A stretch of DNA of 64,000 nt from Floccularia luteovirens (lineage: Eukaryota; Basidiomycota; Agaricomycetes; Agaricales; Squamanitaceae): positions 1,178,001-1,242,000 of the forward strand of contig VSJF01000007.1 in the NCBI GenBank assembly GCA_009739215.1. The letters are read 5' to 3'. This document shows, piece after piece, positions 10,203 through 20,623 of the stretch. The translations under genes and the position numbers were made by a program. Under the pieces are notes generated by a model. The model searched no databases. It was not told where the DNA came from and saw nothing but the letters and a program-made list of their open reading frames with translations. Position 1 is the stretch's first letter. The number at the start of each line of letters is the position of its first letter.

Positions 10203-10595
10203 TGTAAGGGCAACTAGGCAGTTCGTATGATGTGTGTTTCAAAGTGTTGCAAGCAGACTGCAAAACCGGAAGCATGTCAAACTGGACAGGAAATCCAAAG
10301 TTATTATATTATAAAGTATATATATTCTATCTACTTACCTGGACAGGAAATCTAAAGAGAAAAGTCTAAGGATTTCTGTCCAGGGGTGTTGCTATATATG
10401 TGGATAAAAATAGAAGAAGTATCAAAGGAGGGTTACTATCTTAGATAGGTGGCAACCTTAGTAACTATATCTAAATATATAACTCCCTGATAGTAAGCAT
10501 GTCGAGGTTGTATCAAGAGTAGTGGGAAGTGGTGTCAAGATATTGCTGAGTGGTTTTGAAGAGTTCAAAGGATTGAACTTAGAGTTCCCTTTACA
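10203..10595 (-). repeat. gypsy-G 3' LTR
   Basis: 393 bp, TGTAAGGG to CTTTACA in plus-strand reading, the same length as the 28337-29086 copy once its insertion is removed. Directly inside it on the minus strand is the purine tract AGAAGGGAGGTGA (10596-10608), which marks this as the 3' LTR of a minus-strand element. Confidence 0.85.
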
Positions 10596-10679
10596 TCACC
10601 TCCCTTCTAAGGAGTGATGTCTCAACGCATTCTAAATGCCACGAAGCTACCAAATTAATAAGAGTTTATAGTGGTAAAG

Positions 10680-10915
10680 GCAGCTCAAATGCGTCAAGGT
10701 GCACTAGAGTTCAAGCAGTAAAATTCTGTAATGAGGTCAGGAGCATGAACATCATTAGCATAAACCCATTGGTTTTCTTCATACCCATAGCCCTTCCATT
10801 GTACCAGGAATTGTAGGTGGTTGTTTTACATGCAACTATCAAGGATACAATCCACAATGTACTCCTCTTCATTATTGATGAGAACTGGTGCAAGGGGTCG
10901 AGAGGTGCGATGACC
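10680..10915 (-). pseudogene. gypsy-G chromodomain
   Basis: Minus-strand reading gives EEEYIVDCILDS, then FLVQWKGYGYEENQWVYA, then DLITEFY. This is a clear chromodomain with aromatic cage-type positions, placed at the end of pol as in chromoviruses. Such domains direct integration by binding modified histone H3. A stop lies between the two blocks (TAA), so it is decayed. Confidence 0.82.
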
Positions 10916-10941
10916 TAGTATAGGATCTGGTATCGCATGCA

Positions 10942-12588
10942 TTAGCAAATCCCAGGTCTGCTATGGCTTGCTATGGAGTGCTCTATAGTGTCATAGCAGC
11001 TGTAGCAGCTGTAGCATAGGGTTATAAGCTGCAAAGCACTCTATAGCACCCCATAGATAGGCTGTAGCAGTGCTGTAGCACTTCATAGATAGACTGTAGT
11101 ATGTTGTAGCAGTGTTGTAGCACTCCATAGATGGATTATGTAAGCAATCTATAATTGATATATGCTATGCAATACTATGGAGCTGCTACAAAGCACTATG
11201 GAGTACTATAGAGTGCTCCATAGCAAGCTATAGCAAGCCATAGATAATATTTGTATTTGTATTTATTTATTTTTTTTATTTATTCATATTTATATATATT
11301 TATAATTATATTAATTACATAATATAACACTATATGTCACTACACAAAGATTTAAAAAACATATAAAAAACATATAAAAACATAATAAAAACATATATAA
11401 AAACATAAAAAAAATGACAAAAAACATATAAAAACATAGAAAAAACATTAAAAAAAACATAGGAAAACATTGAAAAAAAAAAAAACATAGAAAAACATAA
11501 GAAAAACATAAGAAAAACATAGGAAAGAGAAAAACTCGGACACATAATAGAAAAGAAAAGAAAGAACATACTAGTATCTGTGCAACCCCTTCTATCACTA
11601 CCAGACTCTGACAACTATGAAAATGAGAGAAGATGGTGATTGAAGAAAAAAATGGAAAAGAAGCAAAAAGAAAATTTAAGTTCGAAGTATTCAGGGTAAT
11701 TTTCCCACAGTCATATGACTCTGCTGTTGACAAAGATTGGACTCATACTTTTTTCCAAGTCCAATGCAAGTCCGACATTTTGCTTATGTAATCCAGAAAG
11801 CGGAATAATGTAGAATTAGTGATTGATCACTATAAACTTTGTAGAATAGCACAAGATTTTGCAGAATAAAAACATATAAAATTATGGACATAAAAAGGTG
11901 TGCTTATTCGCTTTCATACGCGTCAAAGAGTAGCCAGAATAGTCCAGAATTCAGTGAGATATAATGAAAACATTATGGGTATGTTTTCTTATGATGTTTT
12001 CATGATATCTCACTCAAATCTGGACTGTTTTGGCTGTTCTTTAACGCGTTTGAAAGTGAATAAGCACACCTTTCTATGTCTATAATTTTCTATGTCTTTA
12101 TTTTGCAAAATCTCATGCTATTCCACAAAGTTTACAAGTTAATCAAAAACTTGTCACACTACATGCTACAGGCTGCTATGAAAATTAGCCTAATATCTAT
12201 GACATACTACAGTGAACTATAGAAAATCCAACAATCTATGAGGCACTACAGGCCACTACAGACTACTATGGAAATTAGCCTGATATCTATGGAATACTAC
12301 AACTGCTATAGCCAACTATAGAAAATATCAAAATCTATGGGTTACTACAAGCTACTATAGACTACTATGCAAATTAGCCTAATATCTATGAAATACTATA
12401 GCTACTATGGCCAACTATAAAAAAGGGCAAAATGCTACAGGTCACTACAGATTACTATGGGTCACTATGGGTCACTATGGAAAATGGCTGATATCTATGG
12501 ATTACTATAGGTTACTATAGACTACTACATGTTGCTATGGTGCTATGGCTTGCTATGGATTTCGTCAGACCAAAACAGAGTTTGCTAA
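10942..12588 (-). mobile_element. CCATAG-1: non-coding repeat element with matching ends
   Basis: 1647 bp inserted between integrase and chromodomain of gypsy-G. Its ends are inverted matches (TTAGCAAATC and GTTTGCTAA), lying between a flanking A (10941) and T (12589). Both arms are rich in degenerate CCATAG/CTATGG units (10970-11250 and 12160-12560). The centre has A-rich AAAAACATA repeats (11340-11530) and a foldback (about 11818-12148). There is no credible ORF. It is homologous to CCATAG-2 in opposite orientation, including the GTCTGAC subterminal motif and a central block (11745-11815 versus 15085-15165 inverted). It could be a Helitron-like element (A|T insertion, CTRR end) or a TIR element with an AT duplication. 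Confidence 0.7.
11818..12148. repeat. Long imperfect palindrome inside CCATAG-1
   Basis: Two arms of about 150 bp are imperfect reverse complements around a short loop near 11977-11992. Matching blocks include GGTGTGCTTATTC/GAATAAGCACACC and GTGAGATAT/ATATCTCAC. No equivalent was seen in CCATAG-2, so it may be a nested foldback MITE. Confidence 0.75.
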
Positions 12589-12599
12589 TACTGCAGTAG

Positions 12600-13784
12600 T
12601 TTCACCATATTAAAGACAGGGTGGAGTTGTTTCAGGATTAGTGGTAATTGAAGTTGATATGCATTCGAACCAACCCTTTGCAATACTGTAAATGGACCGA
12701 GATATTGATGTGCGAGTTTTTGTGAAGGTCAAGTGGTTCAAATATACCTGAATCTAGATATACCTTGTTACCTGGTGTGAAGACTGGAGCTGGTTTGTAT
12801 CTGTGGTCATAGTATTGTGCCATCTCTTTCTTTGACTTGGAGAGTGCTGTCTTTGCTTCTTTCAATGACTCACTCATTTATTGCTTGAATTCATTAACTA
12901 TCTCCATGTTCAAAGCAGTTTGGTGTGGTTCGAAACTCATGCAAGGGTTTTGACCTATATCAAGCATGAAGGGAGTCTTTTGAGTCACAGAATGGACATG
13001 GTATGGAAAGTATGATAAAGGAGAGTGGGACAGTATTAATGAATGTGTTTATTAATGAGAGGAAAATATTAATATAATGATAATAACATGTGTGTGATAT
13101 TGGATTGTTTTTTACTTGTATTGTTAAGTTATAGTTTGTCATGACTAAATGTGATATAATGTGAGTGTAGTCACAATACATGATTATTGTACTGGAATTC
13201 AGCTAGGGGTAGTAGATTATCCCAGTCATCCTGTCTTTCACTCACAAAGAGCCTCAGATACTATTCAAGTTCCTGATTAACTTGTTCTGTCTGGCCATTC
13301 CCTTGAGGGTGATAAGCAGTGGTGGCTACAAGTTTGATCCCTACGAGTTGATAAAGTTCTCAAGTGAACTGTGCAATAAACTGTGGTCCTCGATCTGAGA
13401 CCACATGTTTTGGGAGACCATGCAATTTCCAGACATTATGTAGGTATAGGCAAGCTGCACCAAGAGCTGTGATTGTAGTGGTTGTGGGAATGAAGTGTGC
13501 ATGTTTCAAAACTGTGTCAATGATATTCATGATTGCATTATAGCCATGAGAATCTGGAAGCTTGACAATGAAGTCAATACTAACTGTATCCCATTGAGCT
13601 TCTGGTATGGGGAGTGGATGAAGCTCCTCAATGGGTTTTTGGTGCTGCAATTTGGTTTGCAGACAGAGATTGCAAGTCTTTACATATTCCCCAATATACC
13701 TAGACATTTGTGGCCACCAATAATTGCGAGACACTAGTTCAAGAGTTTTCTAGTGCTCAGAATAGCCTGTGATATATGTATCCA
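12600..13784 (-). pseudogene. gypsy-G integrase
   Basis: Minus-strand readings give the HHCC-type finger tail and start of the core (SRNYWWPQM, then C-x2-C in CNLCLQTK), then WDTVSIDFI and GLPKHVVSDRGPQF carrying two catalytic Asp positions. The C-terminal part has YYDHRYKP, GNKVYLDS and, after a frameshift, LGPFTV and LHPVFNMVKLL. The stretch 12890-13370 is noisy and holds stops. Integrase is split from RNase H by CCATAG-2 and from the chromodomain by CCATAG-1. It is inactive. Confidence 0.82.
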
Positions 13785-14083
13785 TCAGCAAATCCTGTTT
13801 TTAGTCTGACTTGAGCCATAGTAAGCCATAGCACCTGTAGTGATTCATAGTGACCCATAGTGACTTATAGATTTTAGCTATTTTCTATAGTAACCCATAG
13901 TAGTCCATAGATTTTAGTCATTTTCCATAGCAATCCATAGTAACCCATAGTAGTCCATAGATATTGGTTATTTTCCATAGTGTCTCATAGATTTTGGCTA
14001 TTTTCCATAGTGACCCATAGTGGCCCATAGATGTCAATCATTTCCATAGTAACCCATAGTAACCTATAGTAACCCATAGTATC

Positions 14084-14683
14084 TGTTACCATTAGGGGTT
14101 TTATACATCGTCGTTTGCTGTCTCGTCATTTGGCCATCTAGGTAAGAGAACAGTTGATGGTTTTGCCAGTCAGATTTCCCTAGTGTGATAGTGGGGTTAC
14201 TCCACTATATGAGTTACAAACCACTTGTTGGGGTTTCTCTGAGGTCAATTACAGAGGAAGAACATGCAGGCCTTTCAGTATGTACAGTGTCACTTGTGCC
14301 ATTATTACAACTTGTCCTGCCATTCTAGACAGAGAAGAGAGATAAACCAAAGGTAACAGAGGATAAAGCAAGTATATTGCAAGTACTCAAAACTAAGATC
14401 AAGCTGAGGCTTGTCTGTAGTTTCGCACTACTTAAATACAAGTATGCTACTTCTAATAATAAACTATTGCGTGCTTGCTCAGTAAGCTATGAGTCAACAC
14501 AGAGTCATACAGAAGTATTTACAAGTCATTTAGAAGCTAGTACAAGTCACTACAAATTAAGAAAGCAGAAGAGCAAGTCATATATAAGTTGTATATGGGA
14601 AAGTAAGTAAATGAGATGGGAACGCATTGCGCATATGTTCCAAAGTCCAGGGAGATAGCATGTATCCGGATAAGGTCATAACA
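14084..14683 (+). repeat. Y-family solo LTR
   Basis: 600 bp, TGTTAC to ATAACA, flanked by the duplication GTATC (14079-14083 and 14684-14688), inserted within the CCATAG repeats of CCATAG-2. No internal region is attached. Confidence 0.88.
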
Positions 14684-14685
14684 GT

Positions 14686-14999
14686 ATCCATAGTAATCCA
14701 TAGTATTCCATAGTAATCCATAGTATTCCATAGTAATCCATAGTATTCCATAGTAATCCATAGTATTCCATAGTAATCCATAGTATTCCATAGTAATCCA
14801 TAGTATTCCATAGTAATCCATAGTATTCCATAGTAATCCATAGTATTCCATAGTAATCCATAGTATTCCATAGTAATCCATAGTATTCCATAGTAATCCA
14901 TAGTATTCCATAGTAATCCATAGTATTCCATAGTAATCCATAGTATTCCATAGTAATCCATAGTATTCCATAGTAATCTATAGTATTCCATAGTAACTT
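14686..14999. repeat. 20-bp tandem array (TAGTATTCCATAGTAATCCA)
   Basis: About 15 near-perfect copies of a 20-mer, which is itself a doublet of the 10-bp CCATAGTA-type unit. It gives open frames in three minus-strand phases (YYGLLWNTMD-like), which are repeat artefacts rather than genes. Confidence 0.92.
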
Positions 15000-15419
15000 A
15001 TAGTAGTCTATAGATATTAATCATTTCCATAGTATTCTATAGATGCTATATAAATTTGTATAATGATGTATAGTAATCTGTAGTATTTTGACTTAGAGTA
15101 CTATTCCACTTTTTGGATTAGATAAGCAAAACATCAGACTTGGACTTAGAAAGATTTTTGGACTTAGAAAAAAAAATTTTTTTGAAGTTCAAATTTTGAC
15201 TTCAGCAAAGTCATGTGACCTGTGGCTGATGTGGCATACTTCAAACTTCAACTTTTTTTTTTGCTTTGAAGTTTTCAACCTTCATCTTTGTAAGTCATTC
15301 TTTCCTCCTTTTCTTTTACTGATATTCTTTTCCTAGATTCATTCTATTATCATACATCTTTGCCATATCTGCTTATTGTCAGGACCTAGGAATGGAAGGA
15401 GTTGAGGAGATATGATAGC

Positions 15420-15890
15420 TTAGGCATTTGATATGTTTTGTGTCCACTTTTTTTCTCTTTTTTTTTATATGTTTTCAACTTTCTCCCCTATATATCTGAC
15501 TTTTTCCTTCTTTTTTTATACATTTCCTCTCTTTCTAGTTATGTTTTCAATTTCCCTTCTCTTGTTTCATATGTTTCCAACTTTTTTCCTTGTTTTTTCA
15601 TATGTTTTAAACTTTTTTCTTTCTTTCTATATGTTTCTGACTTTTTTTGCCTTTTTTGGTATGTTTCTGACTTTTTCTGTCTTTTCAGTTATGTTTTCCG
15701 ACTTGATATATTTTTTTTCCAACTTGGTATGTTTTTTTTAATGTTTTTTTCTCCGACTTTTTATGTTTTTTTCTATGTTTTTTTTTCAACTTTTTTTATG
15801 TTTTTTTATGTTTTTTTTTCCAACTTTTTGTGTGTTTTTGTCTGACTTTTTTTATCTTTTTTTTATTTCTTCTATGTAGTATTATATAGT
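15420..15890. repeat. T-rich degenerate repeats of CCATAG-2
   Basis: Imperfect 15-25 bp units of the form TATGTTTTT...CTGACTTTTT. They correspond, inverted, to the A-rich block at 11340-11570 in CCATAG-1. The plus-strand Phe-rich ORFs here are low-complexity artefacts. Confidence 0.8.
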
Positions 15891-16121
15891 AGTATGTAGT
15901 AATTGTAGTAGTAAAAATAAAATGAATATAATAAAATGAATAATTCAATAAAGTATATATACTATTATAGTAGTACTATGGAGCACTCCATAGTGCTTTA
16001 TAGTGCTACAGGAGTGCTACTAGAGTGCTCTGGAGTTGGAAACCCATGCTATGGGCACTATGAGCACTATGGCACTATGGAGCACTCCATAGTGCTCCAT
16101 AGTTGATCCAAGATTTGCTGA

Positions 16122-17952
16122 TGTCATAATATTGTTCAACAATATGGCATTAAAGTTCAGAGTCTCGAGGCACATAGATCTTGTCTCAAAAGTGGAGCAG
16201 GCCATCAGACTTAGACTATTCTGCAGAGTGCACAGATGATCCTCCTAGCTTTTCAAGTGTTTGAGCAGCCTGGGCCATCAAATCCTCTTGATTGCTATTG
16301 TGAAAGGTGTTTTGAATATCTAGCAGTATATCGTGCTCAGCTCCAGTAAGTTCAAGACCTGAAAGTGCTCATACTACAAAGAACTCGGGTTTCAAGAGGA
16401 TCAGGTTTGAATTATCTCCATTGCCAGTACCATGATCTGCCCTGTGAGACAATGCATCAGATTTATCCATAGTTTGACCTGGACAATAGTACATTGTAAA
16501 GTCAAATCAAGCCAGGTAGAGAGACTATTGAGCCTGTTTGTGGTTTAGTTTCTTAGCTGACATGAAATACTCTAGGTTCTTATGATCTGTATAGATCTCA
16601 AACTTGTGTTTCGAACCTTTGAGAAAGTATCACCATTCTTCAAGTGCATGAATAATGGCAAGCATCTCCTTGTCATGAATCTCATAGTTTTATTCAACAG
16701 GACTCAGGCTTTTAGAGAAGTAGGCAATGGGATGTAGCTTGTCATTATGCTGCAAAACCTGTGAGAGCACTACACCTATTGCAAAATCTGAACTATTTGC
16801 TTCAATATAATAAGGAAGGGAGTCATTAGGGAACATCAAGATAGGTGTGAAAGTGATAGCCTTTTTGAAGGCCTCAAATGCATAGTTTTCATCATCCCCC
16901 TATTACCATGGCATGTCCTTTTTGATGAGGTTAAAGAGAGGTCAAGCAAGTATTAAGAAGTCCTGTATAAACCTGTGATAAAAATTCATAAAACCAAGGA
17001 AGGACTACACCTCCTTCTTGTGGTTTAGTTTGGGCCATTGAGCAACTCCTGCTACTTTGACTGGATCCATCTCAATATGGCCTTTAGAGATAATGAGACT
17101 GAGGTATTTGATTCGTGTTTGTTCAAAATCACATTTCTTAGGTTTGAGGTATAGTTTGTGTTCATGCAATTTCTCAAGAATGGATTGCAAAATGTTTTGA
17201 TGCTCTTCCAGAGTTTTGGTATAGATAAGAATGTCATTGAGGTATACACATACTGAACCCTGCATAATAAGGTTGTGGAATACTTTATTCATGAGTGTCT
17301 AAAAGGTTGAGGGGCTGTTTGTGAGGCCAAAGAACATGACAAGAGATTTGAACAGACTGTGATTTATGCAAAACATGGCCTTCCACTCATCTTTCTCTTT
17401 GATGTAAACATTATTGTATCTCCACTTTATATCTAGTTTAGTAAAGTACTATGTACCACGAAGTTGGTTCACAAGGTTTGAAATAAGAGGGAGAGGGTAT
17501 TGATTCTTGATTGTCATTGCATTAAGTACTTGATAGTCTTGTATCAGTTGCAGTGATCCATTCTTCTTCTTGATAAAGAAGACTGGTAAAGCCATAGATG
17601 ACTTCGAAGAGTGAATGTGACCTATTGAGAGGTTCTCCTATAAGAACTAGTCAAGCTCACTTTATTCATTTGGGAACATAGGGTAAACCTTGGTTGATAC
17701 TGGTTTCAAACCTGGCTCGAGCTCAATTGCATAGTCCCAAGTTTTTCATTCTGGAAGGGCATTGAAGAAGGTCTTGGAGAAGATGTCTTCAAAACCTTGG
17801 AGATACTCTGGGATGCTATTGAGAATAGTCCCAAGGGCCTTTTGCAAAGCTTCAGCCAAGTGTTGTGAGATGGTTGCACTTGCATGAATATACTGCTCAT
17901 TTGTATTCATACAGGTGGCAAAAAGGCAGTCTCCCTCCTCTAGTAATGGAGT
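16122..17952 (-). pseudogene. gypsy-G reverse transcriptase and RNase H
   Basis: The open stretch 17005-17292 reads VCVYLNDILIYTKTLEEH, KPKKCDFEQ and YLSLIISKGHI, the Ty3/gypsy RT core. The catalytic YLDD box is YLND (17233-17244), so one of the paired aspartates is lost. Rightward, 17300-17950 holds the N-terminal RT. Leftward, 16125-16990 holds RNase H with many stops. A D-to-N change alone would abolish polymerase activity. Confidence 0.82.
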
Positions 17953-18328
17953 TGTTGAGCAGCCATGTGTGCAAGACACAGTGGAGGAACTCAAAGTCTT
18001 ACCTTTGTGCTTACTTGGATCACACCTTACGGTTAGTGTTACTACTACTACCTATAGAATAGGACAAGGGATCTATTCTGCATAAGAGTGTCCTTATATA
18101 CAGTTCTAGCTGTATGTACATATTTGTGTAAGGGTCCGTGCTATGTCCGTCATAGTCACATGTCTACTTCATAGAACCTTGTAGAAGGTTATAGAACATG
18201 CTTAGTCATACTGCACGTGATACATGGGGCATATGTGAGTGTAGTCATGTGACATATCATGTGACATATCATCTGACTCATCACCTGACGAATTATGTAA
18301 TCCATCATGTGATTGTGCTGACGCAACA
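17953..18328 (-). repeat. X-family solo LTR
   Basis: 376 bp, TGTTGAGCAGCC to GACGCAACA, flanked by GGAGT (17948-17952 and 18329-18333). It is homologous to the copia-2 LTRs but reversed. Confidence 0.87.
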
Positions 18329-18960
18329 GGAGTTTCATCCTGTGTTTTGAGGGTTGTTTCAATATCATCAAACACTAGATCAGGACCAGACTGACAGGTT
18401 CGAATGTGTCAAGCATTAGCCTGTCAAATCACGTAATCTTGTTTCATTTCAGCATAGCAGATACTGCATTGTGCTAGGTAGTGACTCATCTTGACCTCTT
18501 GAGTAGACTAATCAACCTCTGGATTGTGTTCTCAAAGCCAGGTATACCCCAGAATGAGGTGTTGTCATCCTAGTTTTGTGACTGCAAGTTAAGCACATTC
18601 AGTATGATTCTTGAAACAAAGTATGGCATCTATAACCCCTGAGATAGTGCCAGCATTATTGAGAGAGCTATCAATATTGTAGATAGAGATTGAATGAATC
18701 AATTTGCATGTTGCAATCTGGTTCAATTTTATATACTCAGAGTTAATAAATAGGCCAGTTGCTTCACTGTCAAGTAGGGCCTAGACTGCCTTGCATTTGT
18801 GTGTGTCAGTCATCTTAATCTCTACCTTTAGGTGTAATGAATTAGAGCTAGATGTGGTTGCAATAATATACTGTTTAGATAGTAGGTGCTCCCAACATTT
18901 GCGATAAGGTATCAAGGCAGGGGTATTTGGTGTGATATAAGTTGTTTCAAGCTCAAGCAT
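18329..18960 (-). pseudogene. gypsy-G protease region
   Basis: Position between Gag and RT implies the aspartic protease and linker. The reading is broken by stops and I could not identify a clean D-(S/T)-G. The call rests on context. Confidence 0.5.
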
Positions 18961-19985
18961 AGAAGAATTACAATCAGAAATGCATTCATGACTATCTTCT
19001 ACAACAAGGGCACTGAAATAGTTTGTTACAAGCAGTGGAGGTATACTATTTACCCACTGTTTGAGGGAAAACCCTCCTCTGCTAGTCCCACTATGATGTC
19101 CTATGTTTTGAGGGCTGTTTCAACCTCTGGGTTTGCATTTGCAACATCTGCTGTAGTAAGGAGGTGTTGTATCCATTCCTCTCATTCCTCTTCTGATATG
19201 TATTGAATGTCAAAAGCCCTTGAGCACTCTTGTGCAAAATACTCTGGTTCATCACAATGTCAACATGTCATTGAGGCCAAGATGTGGTGTTTCACAACAT
19301 CAACATCCATGGGAATGGGGCAATAAACTGCTATAAGAGGTTTAGGGGCAATCACAGGTGCAGCTGGGACTGGGAACTGAGGATGAAACTGAGGATTACT
19401 ATTGATGTGAAAAGTAAATGTGGATTGAGGTGGATTCATTGGGACTGAGAACAGAGGTTGGGTCACAGCATGAAAGGCATTATTAGCAGCTTGATTCTGG
19501 TCTAGAAGGCGAGCCATGCTATACCAGCCTTTAGGATCATCATCTGCTGAGTGGCTTTCACCTATCTCTGCAATTCTATTCTGTATTTAAGGTTTGAGGC
19601 CTCTACAAAACTTCATCACAATTGCAACACCATCTGTGTATTGAGCTTCCTTAATCAAGTCCTTGAACTCATCCACATATTCATTCACAGTCCTTTTTTC
19701 CTGGAAGTATCGAACTGATTCGAGGGTAGTAAGAGTAGCAGTGGTCTCATGTTTTGGGCAGAATTTTGTGGTGAAGGCATGTTCGAAACAAGTCTAGTCA
19801 TTGTAGACAGCTTGGTCAGTTTTGGCTTCACATTGCATGATTTGATGTATGAAGGTTGCAGCTTGACCCTCTTTCATGAAGGAAAGAGCCCAGTGAATGT
19901 GCCACTGCTCATCAGGGAACTATTCTGGGCACAGGGTAATATAAAGTTGACAGGAGTTGAGAAAGGAGCAGTCTTAAGTGTAATC
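18960..19985 (-). pseudogene. gypsy-G Gag, C-terminal part
   Basis: Minus-strand reading from the copia-2 junction gives the retrotransposon Gag core (SFMKEGQAATFIHQ, then YFQEKRTVNEYVDEFKDLI). A proline-rich tail follows (open frame 19260-19517), and then a zinc knuckle reading C-x-HC-DEPEYFAQEC with Tyr in place of the metal-binding His and a stop at its first Cys neighbour. The N-terminus is at 27990-28219 across the copia-2 insertion. Confidence 0.8.
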
Positions 19986-20344
19986 TGTTGTGACAGCATG
20001 ATCACATGATGGATTACATAATTTGTCAGGTGATGAGTCATATGTGATATGTCACATAATGTGTCACATGACTACATTCATCTATGCCATATGACTAAGC
20101 ATATTCTACAACCTTCTATAAGGTTCTATAAGTTAAACATGTGATTATGTAGAATAGTACATGAACAATTATATGCAAATAGATACATACAGTAAGACTG
20201 TATATAAGAACGATACCCTCTTTTATAATAGACAGTCCTTTCTAGATAAGTAGTAGTAACACTAACCCTAAGTGAGTGATTAAGTAAGCACAAGGTAAGA
20301 CTTGAGTCCATATCACTGTGTACCACACAGTTGGCTGCTCAATA
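19986..20344 (+). repeat. copia-2 5' LTR
   Basis: 359 bp, TGTTGTGACAG to GCTGCTCAATA (the last bases changed from AACA). It is followed at once by the half-tRNA primer-binding site GGTTATGGGCCC. Confidence 0.86.
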
Positions 20345-20358
20345 GGTTATGGGCCCTA
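20345..20358 (+). other. copia-2 primer-binding site
   Basis: GGTTATGGGCCCTAG follows the LTR and matches the copia-1 site in its first 12 bases. It fits priming by an initiator tRNA-Met half-molecule. Confidence 0.75.
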
Positions 20359-20623
20359 GTTGCCAGTCATTGATGTCTCCCTCATGATGATGACTAATGA
20401 TGACAAGCAACTTAAGTCCTTACCCTTGTGAAGTGACTCTCCCATAGCTCCCTTAACTGGTAGAAGTAGTATGGATTTGCTCACTCTACAAGTGACTAGT
20501 CTGAACATTATTCATGACAATGTCTATGCAAGCCTTATATGTTGTTGACAGTGTCTTTATACTGAGTTGAATATTGTGCTGAAATACATGAATTTGTAGC
20601 TCATCAATAATAACTTTTATCAA

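Larger units (their letters stand above)
13785..16121 (+). mobile_element. CCATAG-2: non-coding repeat element with matching ends
   Basis: 2337 bp, or about 1730 bp without the Y LTR nested at 14084-14683. The ends are an exact inverted match (TCAGCAAATC and GATTTGCTGA), bordered by A (13784) and T (16122). Removing the element and rejoining at AT restores the gypsy-G frame across RNase H to integrase. The left arm is made of CCATAGTRA units, including a regular 20-bp array. The centre has a conserved block near 15085-15240 and T-rich repeats (15430-15880), and the right arm is CTATGGAG/CTCCATAG units. There is no coding capacity. It is homologous to CCATAG-1 reversed. Confidence 0.75.

Noticed and set aside
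11311..11733. Phe/Met-rich minus-strand ORFs (membrane-protein look)
   Set aside because: They arise from the A-rich AAAAACATA repeats of CCATAG-1; no start context or family motif.
14537..14991. Three overlapping minus-strand ORFs of 91-144 codons rich in Tyr, Leu and Trp
   Set aside because: They are translations of the 20-bp tandem array in all phases, not genes.
14686..14999. CRISPR-like regular repeat
   Set aside because: Units are contiguous with no unique spacers, and the setting is a eukaryotic transposon.
15433..15845. Phe-rich plus-strand ORFs of 102-135 codons
   Set aside because: Low-complexity T-rich repeats of CCATAG-2.
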